From positions 1 through 32,292 of IMG/VR virus record IMGVR_UViG_3300025098_000168: 32,292 bases of DNA; one strand, given 5' to 3'. Of the stretch, positions 1-8,770 are shown piece by piece. Under the pieces are notes generated by a model. The model ran no database searches. It was not told where the DNA came from and saw nothing but the letters and a program-made list of their open reading frames with translations. The stretch is from a virus. A program made the position numbers and the translations under genes. Within the stretch, counting starts at the first letter, position 1, and each line of letters begins with the position of its first letter.

Positions 1-1723
1 CCGAAGCATCACCATCAATCACCTTGTTAATTGTAGCATTGAGGTCTGCGTTTTCACCAACCTCGCGCTTAACCTTGTCGGCTATCCGTGAACCCAGTTC
101 TTCGGCTTCAGTAATAGAACGCTTGAAGTCAATGGTGGCTTGATTAGCCTTGGCTCCAACATACTTAGATGGCACGATGCTAGCTAAGATGGCTCCCAAT
201 GTTCCTTGTTCCTTGGCGGCAATAGACCTTGCCTTTACTAACTCTGCCGCTGCATTTTCCGACTGAACCCTTGCTGTAATTTGTTCAATGTCTGGGCGTA
301 TGATTCCTTCTAGTGTAGGGCTGGGTGCAACTTCGGGTGTATTAGGGGCGGGGTCTTTTTTAGCAGCGCGGCGAGCCTTAACCTTAGCTATATCAATATC
401 ATCGCTAATCAGTTTATTGACGGTGTTCTTAGCGGCTTGTTCATTACCAACAATAATTCCTCTACTTTCTCCGTTCTCGTAGATTTCGTAATCTCCATCG
501 TCAGTCTTTTTATATGAGTAGTCATTTATTTCAGCCCCCTCTGGAACATCTTTTGTCGCTCTAGTTGCATCATAAGATGCGTCTACATCCAGCTTTTCGC
601 CTTTAATGTTCCGAGTGAGGTCACTACTTAAAACAATGTCGGAAGGGTCTACCTCCTTAATCTGTTTACTGTTGGCTGTGTTTAGAATAGGTTCACCGTC
701 AAACCCATCCCCAATACGTTCTCCGCTGATTTCGTATATTTTTCTGTCACCAGTTATGAGCGAGTCGAGCGTTTCAATGATTTCACCTGATGCTGTTTCA
801 TCTGTAGCGTTGGGTTGTAGGATGTATTTACCCGTTTTCTCGTCTCTATATGCTAGATATACCGAGTGTCCTTTTTCATCTTTTCCTGTTAAGTGATTTT
901 TAGATGGGCCTTCAGGTAATTCACCAAACCTAACATAAGTGCCTTCAGCCTTGTAAGGTATTCCACTTTCAGTAAACTCTACTTCGGGTGTCTTAGGGGC
1001 GGTGGTAGCCTCTGGGGTGTCTTTAGGTGTCGCAGTAGGTTTCTTAACCTGTCCTTGTTTAGCCACAAACTCCAAGTCTTTGTAATCAATCTCACCCTTA
1101 GCAATGGCTTCGTCTATCTCACTCGCCGACTTACCAGCAAACTTACTTCCAACCTTACTAGCTACAGTTCCAAGCGCACCACCAAACAATGCACCAGCCC
1201 CACCATATTGGGTTAGCTCTTCTTGTGTAGGCAGTCTACCCTCATCTATAATAGCCCTACTGGTGGCTTCTGTAGCTCCCATAGCCGCACCCTTAGTTGC
1301 TTCTCTGGCTGCCACCTTACCTAGTGTTGCGGCTCCCTTGATGCCCTTAGCTGCACCACCAGGAACTAAGTTGATAAGACCCGCCGCAATAGCACGACCC
1401 CACGAGATGTCTTCTTGTCCCTCGATCTTTTGTGCGGCAATAGAACCAGCAATACCAGAACCAAGAGACCCAATGCCATAACCAATAGCTGTGCCTAGAC
1501 CGGGTAAGATGGCGGTTCCAATAGCCGCACCAGCTAGTTGACCACCAACACCAACGCCAATTTCAGTTCCAACACCAGCAACAATTTCACCAGCGGTAGG
1601 TTCTTCTTCTGCGTCAACGGGGATGGGTATAAAATCATCCTTAGCTTCAACATCATTGTCAAGTACGGGAATAGGTGTAAAAGAATTTTCTTCCTCTACC
1701 GGGATTGGTGTAAACTCAGCCAT
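1..1723 (-). CDS. Internal virion protein, partial (runs off the window)
   Basis: The frame is open for 574 codons from an ATG at 1723 to the window edge, so the C-terminus is missing. The start overlaps the upstream stop as TAATG. The N-terminus carries a short motif three times (FTPIPV, FTPIPV, FIPIPV at about residues 4-9, 15-20 and 31-36) separated by acidic spacers. A long Gly/Ala-rich segment with GxxxG-type spacing follows (about residues 43-90) and then a mixed, charged region. Its position last in the late operon, its length and the glycine-rich membrane-like segment suit an internal virion (ejection) protein. That role is inference; I see no catalytic domain in the visible part. Confidence 0.6.
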   Translation of the reverse strand, partial: MAEFTPIPVEEENSFTPIPVLDNDVEAKDDFIPIPVDAEEEPTAGEIVAGVGTEIGVGVGGQLAGAAIGTAILPGLGTAIGYGIGSLGSGIAGSIAAQKIEGQEDISWGRAIAAGLINLVPGGAAKGIKGAATLGKVAAREATKGAAMGATEATSRAIIDEGRLPTQEELTQYGGAGALFGGALGTVASKVGSKFAGKSASEIDEAIAKGEIDYKDLEFVAKQGQVKKPTATPKDTPEATTAPKTPEVEFTESGIPYKAEGTYVRFGELPEGPSKNHLTGKDEKGHSVYLAYRDEKTGKYILQPNATDETASGEIIETLDSLITGDRKIYEISGERIGDGFDGEPILNTANSKQIKEVDPSDIVLSSDLTRNIKGEKLDVDASYDATRATKDVPEGAEINDYSYKKTDDGDYEIYENGESRGIIVGNEQAAKNTVNKLISDDIDIAKVKARRAAKKDPAPNTPEVAPSPTLEGIIRPDIEQITARVQSENAAAELVKARSIAAKEQGTLGAILASIVPSKYVGAKANQATIDFKRSITEAEELGSRIADKVKREVGENADLNATINKVIDGDAS

Positions 1724-3231
1724 TATTGAACTTTGTATTTTTTACCCTCAAAGGTATACTCTGATTTGCCCGCCTTTTTAGCTGCGGCATTTGATTCTTG
1801 ATGCGTTTTAGCTGTCGAGGCGGGTAGAGTCGAGTCCTCGCCTTGCGTCTCCACGGTCGAATCTCCCTCGTCAAACAACAAAGGATCAAATGTATCGCCA
1901 GCTAAGAAAGCCCTGCGCCTAGCACTAATCTCTTTTTCGCTCATGCCGTCTTCACGCAATGCTTGTGCCCGCTCTTCCCACTCACCACGTTTCTTGGCAA
2001 ATGGGGTGGCATCAGGTTCGTTAGCTTCAGCAATGATTTGACGAGAGCGTTCGTTCTGAAGTTCTTGTGCTTCAATTGCTAGGCGGTCAGACTCAATTTG
2101 CTCTGGGGTTCTAGTGTCTTCTGCTTCTGTTTCTAGTGGCTGACCCGTTTTCAAGTCAACGCCAAGTTCATCTGCAATCTTGTTGCCACGAGCAATCTCA
2201 CTAGGGCTTGCACCACGAGCATTTGCCTTAGCCATAGCAGTTCTATCTGCCACACTAATACCTTCACCTCTAGCGGCTCTACGGTCACGGTCGCTCACTG
2301 CTTGATCGCCGGGTCGTCTAGCTTCAAGTCTAGCCTCACGTTCGGCACTTAGTTCGTCCATTTGTCCTGGTGTCAAAGTTACACCACGACCAGCCATAGG
2401 ACGTTCAGGTTGCGTAAATCCGCGTTCTGGCATTGCCTGACCACCAAGGAACTCAGATAAAGGTGCGCCACCTACGGTAGTTAATCCACCTGATGGAGCA
2501 GTTGCTCCTGCTTGTGCGGCTTGGAAGTCTTCAAATGCCTTACGTGAAAACCCTACATTGGGGTCAAAGGTTGTTCCCATTTCAGCAGCCCTTGCTTCTC
2601 CTCGTGCGATTTCCTCTGGCGTGAGTTCACGCTGGTTACGAATGTTGGCAAAGAAAGCTTGAGGTGAGCCAGCCTCACCCTGCGGAACTGCTGCTACTTG
2701 CCCCTGTGCGTTCCCTGAAGGGCTTTCGATTGTTGGGGTGACACTTGGGGTTACTTCGGATGCCGAAGCTCCTGTGGCGGCTTGTGCGGCTACAGATGAC
2801 GGGGTAATTCGACCACGACCTTGAACTGGACTTAAACCAACGTCCGACAGTCTTGCTTCTGACTGACCACCAAAACGACCCGCAGGAACAACTTGGTCGG
2901 GGGCTGACACGTCCCGTCGAGTTACGCCACGTGCTGAGGCATTCATGGAGGGAATTTCATCAACGCTAGGAGAGCCAACTTGCACCTCTTGGTTCAACGC
3001 CGTGTTAACCTCACTTGGTTCAGGTAAAGTTTCTGGTGCTGGCACAATAGCACTTACGTCAACGCCCGGCTTAACCTCACCGCTTCGAGTGAACACAGAG
3101 AGTCCACTAGCCCTTGGTGATTCGGGAACGTTGTAGTCTCGGAAGGTTATTGGCTTCTGAGGTTGAACCTCTCCCATCGCCGCTGCTTCTTTCTTCTTGC
3201 GTTCTTCTTCTAGTAATTCTGCGTCAGTCAT
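1723..3231 (-). CDS. Low-complexity structural protein, probably internal virion
   Basis: A 502-residue protein rich in Ala, Glu, Pro, Ser and Arg, with few hydrophobic stretches, so probably mostly disordered with helical charged parts (about residues 280-440). It ends in a compact aromatic/basic tail, SEYTFEGKKYKVQ, of a type often seen at the C-terminus of phage virion proteins. It is coupled to the next gene by a TAATG overlap. Its place between tail-type genes and the long internal protein suggests a virion or ejection component. I recognise no enzyme motif. A non-coding gap of about 180 bases lies upstream. Confidence 0.55.
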   Translation of the reverse strand: MTDAELLEEERKKKEAAAMGEVQPQKPITFRDYNVPESPRASGLSVFTRSGEVKPGVDVSAIVPAPETLPEPSEVNTALNQEVQVGSPSVDEIPSMNASARGVTRRDVSAPDQVVPAGRFGGQSEARLSDVGLSPVQGRGRITPSSVAAQAATGASASEVTPSVTPTIESPSGNAQGQVAAVPQGEAGSPQAFFANIRNQRELTPEEIARGEARAAEMGTTFDPNVGFSRKAFEDFQAAQAGATAPSGGLTTVGGAPLSEFLGGQAMPERGFTQPERPMAGRGVTLTPGQMDELSAEREARLEARRPGDQAVSDRDRRAARGEGISVADRTAMAKANARGASPSEIARGNKIADELGVDLKTGQPLETEAEDTRTPEQIESDRLAIEAQELQNERSRQIIAEANEPDATPFAKKRGEWEERAQALREDGMSEKEISARRRAFLAGDTFDPLLFDEGDSTVETQGEDSTLPASTAKTHQESNAAAKKAGKSEYTFEGKKYKVQ

Positions 3232-3277
3232 AGTGTTGTGTGTCTTTCTTGTCTGTGTTGTATATAAAATTTAAGGC

Positions 3278-3307
3278 TTGACAGTAAATTGGGGTGGTCG
3301 TTATAAT
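3278..3307 (+). promoter_or_regulatory. Consensus sigma-70 promoter pointing against the late operon
   Basis: TTGACA at 3278-3283 and TATAAT at 3302-3307 with an 18-base spacer: both hexamers are perfect. Initiation is expected near 3314. The transcript would soon reach a T-rich tract (3342-3371) preceded by a weak stem (AAGGA / TCCTT), then run antisense to the gene at 3414-4130. No convincing plus-strand gene follows, so a short or antisense RNA is the likeliest product. Confidence 0.55.
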
Positions 3308-3413
3308 TGATTAGTAGAAGGGAAGGAAAAACTCGCTTCGCTCCTTTTTCTTTTTGTTGTTTCTTTTTCTTTTGCGTCTGTATGTGTAGGGCAATTATTC
3401 GGTTAAGTCAAGG

Positions 3414-4130
3414 TTAGGAGTAAGTGTAAAAGTCTATTTGCCCTTTGACTGCACTAGTAAATATGTATTCACTATCTAATGCGTCTTCACTGCTTGCCAT
3501 TGGGACGCTAATGTGTTTGCTTGATGTTATCGGAATCTCAAATGTTATAGTATTTTCAACTGTAAGACCATCTGCCACAATCTGGCTTTCATTAGCTATG
3601 CGACCACCTCCAGCCCGAACTAAAAACCTGTAATTGTTGTTATTTGAATCATAAACAATTCTGGTGCGGATGAACCGAGTGAAGCTACCGATAATTCCTG
3701 TATCATCTGATTCTATTTCAAAAAAACGCAAGTCAGGTCTAGCTCTACAAACCCTTTCGTATGGCTGCGTATTGCGACCTGAACTATAAATTACGGCTCC
3801 GTTTTCCAACTTAACACCAAGATACAAACCCTGACCAACGTCAGGTAAATTTCCACCCCACGCCTGATTTGCCTCTGAATAATTAAGATACCATTTTCTG
3901 TATCTGGTATAAGTGGTTCCGTAATGATCCTCCTCGATGCTAAGAGATGTATTAGTGTAATCGTGCCCATTCCACGCCCAATTCATAACCTCCTCAAGTG
4001 TGAACTCCTCTGGGCATAGGTCGTATTCTTCCCACGCTTCTGGATTTTCTAATTGGCTGATTGGTATTGTGCAAAATGATGCAAAACCGTTGCCTCTTCC
4101 TAGTGCTGTAAATGGAGTTGCAGTTGGCAT
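3414..4130 (-). CDS. Hypothetical virion/tail protein
   Basis: A 238-residue protein that I do not recognise. It is rich in aromatic residues (many W, Y and F), mixed in charge, with no signal peptide or membrane segment, suggesting a beta-rich folded domain. Two residues separate it from the gene upstream (4133-4588), so it is cotranscribed with the tail genes. A glycine trio and an Asn run (NNNN at about residue 163) look like loops. The context supports a tail, fibre-associated or decoration role, but nothing in the sequence fixes it. Confidence 0.5.
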   Translation of the reverse strand: MPTATPFTALGRGNGFASFCTIPISQLENPEAWEEYDLCPEEFTLEEVMNWAWNGHDYTNTSLSIEEDHYGTTYTRYRKWYLNYSEANQAWGGNLPDVGQGLYLGVKLENGAVIYSSGRNTQPYERVCRARPDLRFFEIESDDTGIIGSFTRFIRTRIVYDSNNNNYRFLVRAGGGRIANESQIVADGLTVENTITFEIPITSSKHISVPMASSEDALDSEYIFTSAVKGQIDFYTYS

Positions 4131-4132
4131 TA

Positions 4133-4588
4133 CTATGGTGCGCTTATTGGAAAGTTAGCTCCCCCACTTGGTGCGTAAGGGCCAGTGTCGGAGTCGTAGG
4201 GAATGTCTATGTAGTAAGGGGAACCATCAATGCAGATGAGGACAGAACCGTTGAATTCTATGTCACCACCACCACCACCACCACTAGCTGGTATGTTGCT
4301 GGAGCCAATCTTATCAATTCCAGCCCTATTAATGTCGGAGTTCTGGTCATCTTGGTTATTATCATACTTCCGATATGTATCGGTAGATACATCATAGATT
4401 CCACCACGATCCTTTGCTGCGCTATACTCTGCCTTGATCTTCCTGCGTTCTGCGGTCGTAAATACGCTAGCCAACTTGGATTTGTAATCGTCCTTTAGCG
4501 CACGATTAAACTTGCGCTCATTGCGCCTAGTTTTGCTTGATGCACGCCTGTCTTTGCGTTCTTGTTCTGACTCGTCGTAGTTTGGCAT
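4133..4588 (-). CDS. Hypothetical two-part structural protein with glycine linker
   Basis: A 151-residue protein in two parts. Residues 1-60 are strongly charged and helical (many E, R and K). After a polar stretch, six glycines in a row (about residues 103-108) lead to a small C-terminal part with aromatic and proline-rich sequence (IEFNGSVLICIDGSPYYIDI). The start touches the stop of the 889-residue gene upstream. I do not recognise a family. The shape, helical anchor plus linker plus small beta domain, fits an accessory tail protein (inference). Confidence 0.5.
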   Translation of the reverse strand: MPNYDESEQERKDRRASSKTRRNERKFNRALKDDYKSKLASVFTTAERRKIKAEYSAAKDRGGIYDVSTDTYRKYDNNQDDQNSDINRAGIDKIGSSNIPASGGGGGGDIEFNGSVLICIDGSPYYIDIPYDSDTGPYAPSGGANFPISAP

Positions 4589-7257
4589 TATACAGTTGCA
4601 GTTACAATTGTTTTCTTGAAATAGATGTTGCCATTAATGTCTTCAAATGCAGGGCGTATATCAATGTCTAGAACATAATGGTTTCCGCTAGGGTCATCTG
4701 GCCCGCCAGTCGCCTCCAACACGAAGGGGGTCGTTGCGTATAGCCTCTTGCCCGACACGGTAAACTTTAATCCGCTCGCGTCGGAGAAACCAACAACCCT
4801 AGCGTAAAGTGATCCACTAGTTGTAGAATTGCTAGCTTCAATTGCTGCGGTTGTTCCCCCATACTGAAAGACAACTACACCATTGCTCGCGAATGATTTA
4901 TCTGTGGCGGTTGGCGCAATCTCTGTAATTCCAGACACATCAGTATTTACCCTATAACCGCGCAAACCTTGAGACTCTACGAATGCCGAATACTTCCAGC
5001 CAATCCCGGAAACGTAGGTTTTTGCCCATTGAGTTGGGTTCCAATAGCCATCTGCTGCGCCAGTTCCGTCATCATAAATCTCATCTGCTGCTGTTATAGT
5101 TGAAGAATTTTGAAAGATGACCGACACGGTTCCAGTGACTTTGGCTTGAACGGGTGGGTCTAGGTTGAAGTTCATTAACATAGGATCAATCCCGACATTT
5201 GAATCAATCTCATCTTGTCGTATGCCAACTACACCAGGATAGGTAAAATCAACCTTCTTCTCATACCGATGAACTAAGTTTGATCCCTCGCCAATTAAAC
5301 TGTTGCCGTTTTTGTCTTGTAGCGTGTCTACAGAAATTGTCTTTAACCCTTCAAAGTTACTTGTGCTTCGTGATGTGACTGGGCCAACAGTTGTTCCTTC
5401 TGTAACTAAAAAGACCGTCGTGACCTCTAAAACACCCTCAGCCAAGTTCTTGGTTGATACGCTTAGTGTTCCAGCCTCCAGCCAAACAGACTCTCTTGTT
5501 TTAATAGAGCCACCGTTGTCTATCTTCTGTGTGCCAAGATACAGACCACTTGTAGGTGCTGAAGATGAGACAGAGCCAATTGTCTGTGCGGTAAAGTTGC
5601 TGACGCTCAGTTCAACCAACGAGATTCTTTGCAACCCATTTAACTCGTAGTCCTCAGTAAAAGACTCATCAAGTCGAAACTCAAATGTAGTGGTCTTTAT
5701 GCCAGCATAATCACTTTCACTCTGGGACAATAGAACGTGGTCGGCTGTTACTTCACTAAGTGCCGATATAACATCAGCTACATCTAGTCCAAAAGCTTGA
5801 ACTGATACTCGCTTTGAGCCACCACTAAGCTCTTGCTTGAGTGACAGAATGCTAGGCTTGAGGAATGTATAACGCTCGGTTGGTATGCCATCAACGTCTG
5901 ACTCTTCCTTACGGGCTAGCGAGTAACCCGCCTTAGTGTCCCGTGATGCTCCGGGATTAAACCATTGTTCCGTAATTGCATTTTGCGAACCCACCTCATC
6001 TTCAGAAGCAGATAGCTTTACGTCATCCTTGAGAAATGTAAACCGTTTGGTCGGAATCCCATCAACATCGCTTTCCTGCTTATTGGCAACACTGTATCCG
6101 CTCGGAGTTGCTGGGGTTCCGTTGAACACCTCTTGAACTATTGCATTTTGCGAGCCGACCTCGTCCTCTGATTCGGAAAGAATTACGTTGTCCTTGAGGA
6201 ACGTAAATCGTTTGGTTGGGATACCGTCTACATCGCTTTCCCGTTTGCTTGCGATACTATATCCGGTAGGAGTGTCTGGAGTTCCATTGAACACCTCTTT
6301 GACGATTGCCTCTTGGCTACCTACCTTGTCCTCAGATTCGGATAATACTACATTGTCCTTGAGAAAAGTAAACCTATTCGTAGGAATCCCATCGACATCC
6401 GATTCTTGTTTGGATGCAACAGAGTATCCACTGGGAGTAGCTGGCGTTCCATTAAATACTTCTTGGACTATTGCCGCTTGACTACCTACATTGTCCTCTG
6501 ATTCGGATAGAACCACATTATCTTTAAGAAATGTAAACCGATTCGTCTGAAGTCCTTCAAAGTTACTCTCTCGCTTACTAGCCAATGAGTAGCCAGATGG
6601 AGTTGCAGGATCAGCACCAATTGTCTCAATAACCTTAGACTGCTGCGAGCCTACGTTGTCTGTTGTTTCAGACAATGTTCCACTTGCCACCCAAGTTTCT
6701 TGTATGCGTGTAAAGCCACCCACATTCTGCCTCTTAGGCACTTCTTCTTCACTAGCTAGGGTTAGGGTCTCAGAACTATAGCCACGCCCTGTATGGGCAA
6801 TTGTGGCCGTTCCTACTACCTTAGCGTAACTTGCGTCCTCTGTGGCTATGACGGTGCGTGTAACACGGCGTAAACCATTAAGTTCGTGGTCTACTTTATC
6901 GTCAGCATCCTGCACATACGAACCAGTCAAAGTCTCGTAGGTAAACTCCAGAACTGGCGCACCATCATTTGGTGTTCTTGGGTAGTTCTGTGACACCTCA
7001 ACTAGACGCATATTAGGATACGTCTCACCTGTCGCTGGCTCCCAACCTACATCTGAACCATCAACTTGTAGAGGAGAGTCATATAGGGAACCAAAGTCCT
7101 TCCAGAAGTTGTTAATGTTGGAGTAGTGCCACTTACTATCTACACCCTTTACGTTGCACCGAACAACAATCTTATACCGGTCATTGTATAGTTTCTCAAT
7201 TTCGGGTGCACCAAATTTAGTAAAGGTTCCGTTAGCGTGTGTAGGTTTGTATGACAT
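4588..7257 (-). CDS. Large tail protein with 55-residue tandem repeats
   Basis: An 889-residue protein directly downstream of the tail fibre gene. The N-terminal 200 residues are non-repetitive. A tandem array follows, with GYS-x-A at residues 222, 277, 332, 387 and 444 (period 55, last unit 57). Each unit carries ESDVDGIPT, RFTFLKD and SESED-x-VGSQ. Degenerate copies of the same plan continue to about residue 640 (QSESDYAGIKT, STSNFEGLKT). The last 200 residues differ and look like a globular C-terminal domain. No enzyme motif is seen. A fibrous tail, baseplate or spike role is inferred from repeats and context. Confidence 0.6.
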   Translation of the reverse strand: MSYKPTHANGTFTKFGAPEIEKLYNDRYKIVVRCNVKGVDSKWHYSNINNFWKDFGSLYDSPLQVDGSDVGWEPATGETYPNMRLVEVSQNYPRTPNDGAPVLEFTYETLTGSYVQDADDKVDHELNGLRRVTRTVIATEDASYAKVVGTATIAHTGRGYSSETLTLASEEEVPKRQNVGGFTRIQETWVASGTLSETTDNVGSQQSKVIETIGADPATPSGYSLASKRESNFEGLQTNRFTFLKDNVVLSESEDNVGSQAAIVQEVFNGTPATPSGYSVASKQESDVDGIPTNRFTFLKDNVVLSESEDKVGSQEAIVKEVFNGTPDTPTGYSIASKRESDVDGIPTKRFTFLKDNVILSESEDEVGSQNAIVQEVFNGTPATPSGYSVANKQESDVDGIPTKRFTFLKDDVKLSASEDEVGSQNAITEQWFNPGASRDTKAGYSLARKEESDVDGIPTERYTFLKPSILSLKQELSGGSKRVSVQAFGLDVADVISALSEVTADHVLLSQSESDYAGIKTTTFEFRLDESFTEDYELNGLQRISLVELSVSNFTAQTIGSVSSSAPTSGLYLGTQKIDNGGSIKTRESVWLEAGTLSVSTKNLAEGVLEVTTVFLVTEGTTVGPVTSRSTSNFEGLKTISVDTLQDKNGNSLIGEGSNLVHRYEKKVDFTYPGVVGIRQDEIDSNVGIDPMLMNFNLDPPVQAKVTGTVSVIFQNSSTITAADEIYDDGTGAADGYWNPTQWAKTYVSGIGWKYSAFVESQGLRGYRVNTDVSGITEIAPTATDKSFASNGVVVFQYGGTTAAIEASNSTTSGSLYARVVGFSDASGLKFTVSGKRLYATTPFVLEATGGPDDPSGNHYVLDIDIRPAFEDINGNIYFKKTIVTATV
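5857..6594 (-). repeat. Protein-coding tandem repeat, five units of about 165 bp
   Basis: Five in-frame units start at residues 222, 277, 332, 387 and 444 of the 889-residue tail protein. Amino-acid identity between units is high while third codon positions have drifted widely (compare 6169-6240 with 6334-6405). The units are therefore old duplications kept by selection on the protein, not recent DNA copies. Confidence 0.8.
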
Positions 7258-7262
7258 TATGA

Positions 7263-8336
7263 TTAGTTAATTACTGTAACTTTCCAAGTTGCAGACGCAG
7301 GGTTCACTGAACCACCAGAAGATTTATGTAGTCGAACTGTCACTGTGTCTGCGGCAGATACATAGCCACACCAGGTCAATCCAGACTCAATTGCGGAAGG
7401 TGCGCCTAGTATGACAACATCCCCCGTTGCTGCACCAGTTACAGTAATGGTAAGTTCTTCACTACTATTTGACGATATAGACGGAAAGTCGAGGGTGGCT
7501 GTAGCCGTAATAAAACCCAAGTTAGTTCGTGCTGCACTAGCCGTTGACGCCCCTGTTCCACCTTCGGTTATGGCTAAGTCCGTGTTGAGTTCGAGAGGTT
7601 GCGCTATATACATTCCTCCAGCAGCTGGCGCATTCCAGACGCTAGTATTACCAACGTAATACCCGAAGTCTTGTGACCCTGCACCAATGCCTTTAAAGCC
7701 AGTATTAGTTCCCAGGTCAATGCTGTAAACTACACTGCTTGCTGATTGACCAATTGCAAGATTGTTGAATTCTACATCATCTGTAGTAGCAAGCCCTTGA
7801 TCTATTGCCTTAACAGCAGTTTCATTCGTCAATTCGGAGTCCATCAATGCTCCTGCTGCTGTAACATTAGTTGTATCAGTTACATCTGCCCCGTCCTCTA
7901 CGTTTAAACCACTCCGCCAGTTTGAGGCAGAAAAATCATCGCTGTTCTCTGGATCAGCGGCAAAGTCGTTTAAGTTTCCTTGTATCACACTTTGCTGACC
8001 AGACCCTGCTGGTTGGTGTAAAGCTAAGAGCGTAGCTAAATCAATTGTTCCACCGGCACTACCCACAGGTATGATAAACTGCTTTGTGCGGTTGTCAGGA
8101 AACTTCACCTCATACACACTATCAATATCAGAGGAACCGTTGTTCCATAGGACAACACTAAAGTCCCCACTACTGTCCGTTTGAACACTACTAGGGTTAC
8201 GAGCAAACACCTCTTCTGGTGTAACATCATCATCTGCCCCTACATCTAGTAGACGAAAGGTTAGGTAAGCACTAGATATAGCGTTGCCCTTTAGGTCTAA
8301 ATATCTTCCTGTTACTGTAGTTTCTGCTGTTGCCAT
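7263..8336 (-). CDS. Tail fibre protein
   Basis: A 357-residue protein. The N-terminus (about residues 1-100, ending around VKFPDNRTKQFIIPVG) looks like a small beta domain of the kind that attaches fibres. The middle has ADVTDTTNVTAAGALMDSEL and DDVEFNNL, motifs familiar from phage fibres. EGGTGASTASAARTNLG follows at about residues 260-276, a widespread fibre shaft element. The C-terminal 75 residues form a beta-rich tip candidate. The assignment rests on these recognised motifs plus position beside other tail genes. The receptor cannot be inferred. An AGGA lies upstream of the ATG, one of few plausible Shine-Dalgarno sites here. Confidence 0.75.
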   Translation of the reverse strand: MATAETTVTGRYLDLKGNAISSAYLTFRLLDVGADDDVTPEEVFARNPSSVQTDSSGDFSVVLWNNGSSDIDSVYEVKFPDNRTKQFIIPVGSAGGTIDLATLLALHQPAGSGQQSVIQGNLNDFAADPENSDDFSASNWRSGLNVEDGADVTDTTNVTAAGALMDSELTNETAVKAIDQGLATTDDVEFNNLAIGQSASSVVYSIDLGTNTGFKGIGAGSQDFGYYVGNTSVWNAPAAGGMYIAQPLELNTDLAITEGGTGASTASAARTNLGFITATATLDFPSISSNSSEELTITVTGAATGDVVILGAPSAIESGLTWCGYVSAADTVTVRLHKSSGGSVNPASATWKVTVIN

Positions 8337-8350
8337 ATATAATTCCTGTG

Positions 8351-8629
8351 TTATCGCTTGCGCTTAATTGCTTTGACCCGACGAGGTTTACCCGCTGGTT
8401 GACCTAGCTTTTTCTTTTGTGCTATGCGTGATCTTTTTTGACTGGATGAAATTTCGCTTGCAGTAGCAGGTGTCTTTTTGCTCACACGCTTTGATGGCCG
8501 ACAGTATGGTGTTCCTCGCTTTTCGCCCTTCCGTCTTCCGCAGGGCTTCCCCGAACGGACATCTACCCATCCTTCCTTGAACCATCTTTTCAGGGCGGCT
8601 CCTGCCTTTGTCTTCCGAACGGCTGCCAT
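8351..8629 (-). CDS. Small basic protein, DUF5872-like
   Basis: A 92-residue, very basic protein. Residues 7-50 (KAGAALKRWFKEGWVDV, then KPCGRRKGEKRG and YCRPSKRVS) match the pattern I know from DUF5872, small proteins frequent in phages of marine bacteria; two cysteines are present. The C-terminal half is Lys/Arg-rich. The start overlaps the stop of the next small gene as TAATG. It belongs to a run of four tiny basic proteins (8351-9668). Function is unknown; nucleic-acid binding or packaging in the virion is a guess from charge. Confidence 0.65.
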   Translation of the reverse strand: MAAVRKTKAGAALKRWFKEGWVDVRSGKPCGRRKGEKRGTPYCRPSKRVSKKTPATASEISSSQKRSRIAQKKKLGQPAGKPRRVKAIKRKR

Positions 8630-8766
8630 TACTTTCCACCACTCTTTCTTTTACCCCGCTTCTTAGCTGCCGCCTTCCGGCATTTAGCAATTGCACCACT
8701 AGCGTAGGCAGAAGGAAAGACCTTATACCTAGACTTTACTTTTCTGTAACAAGCGTCCTTGGCCAT
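8629..8766 (-). CDS. 45-residue basic protein, DUF6321-like
   Basis: A short frame from ATG at 8766 to TAA at 8629. The product contains ACYRKVKSRYKVFPSAYASG followed by AIAKCRKAAAKK, the hallmark of the small phage family DUF6321 as I remember it: paired cysteines, KVKxRYKVxPSAYASG, basic tail. Its stop overlaps the next start. No function is known. The sequence match to a remembered family outweighs the short length. Confidence 0.7.
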   Translation of the reverse strand: MAKDACYRKVKSRYKVFPSAYASGAIAKCRKAAAKKRGKRKSGGK

Positions 8767-8770
8767 ATCT

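Noticed and set aside
3325-3350. Strong intrinsic terminator in the gap before the 502-residue gene
   Set aside because: The stem is only five or six base pairs with a large loop in either direction; the A/T tracts alone are not enough for a confident call.
5936-6481. Plus-strand frames of 66-97 codons opposite the repeat protein
   Set aside because: They are antisense shadows of the 165-bp repeats; similarity between them follows from the repeat itself.
8388-8699. 103-codon minus-strand frame over the basic mini-proteins
   Set aside because: It overlaps two frames that match remembered phage families (DUF5872-like, DUF6321-like), and its own product shows no family pattern.
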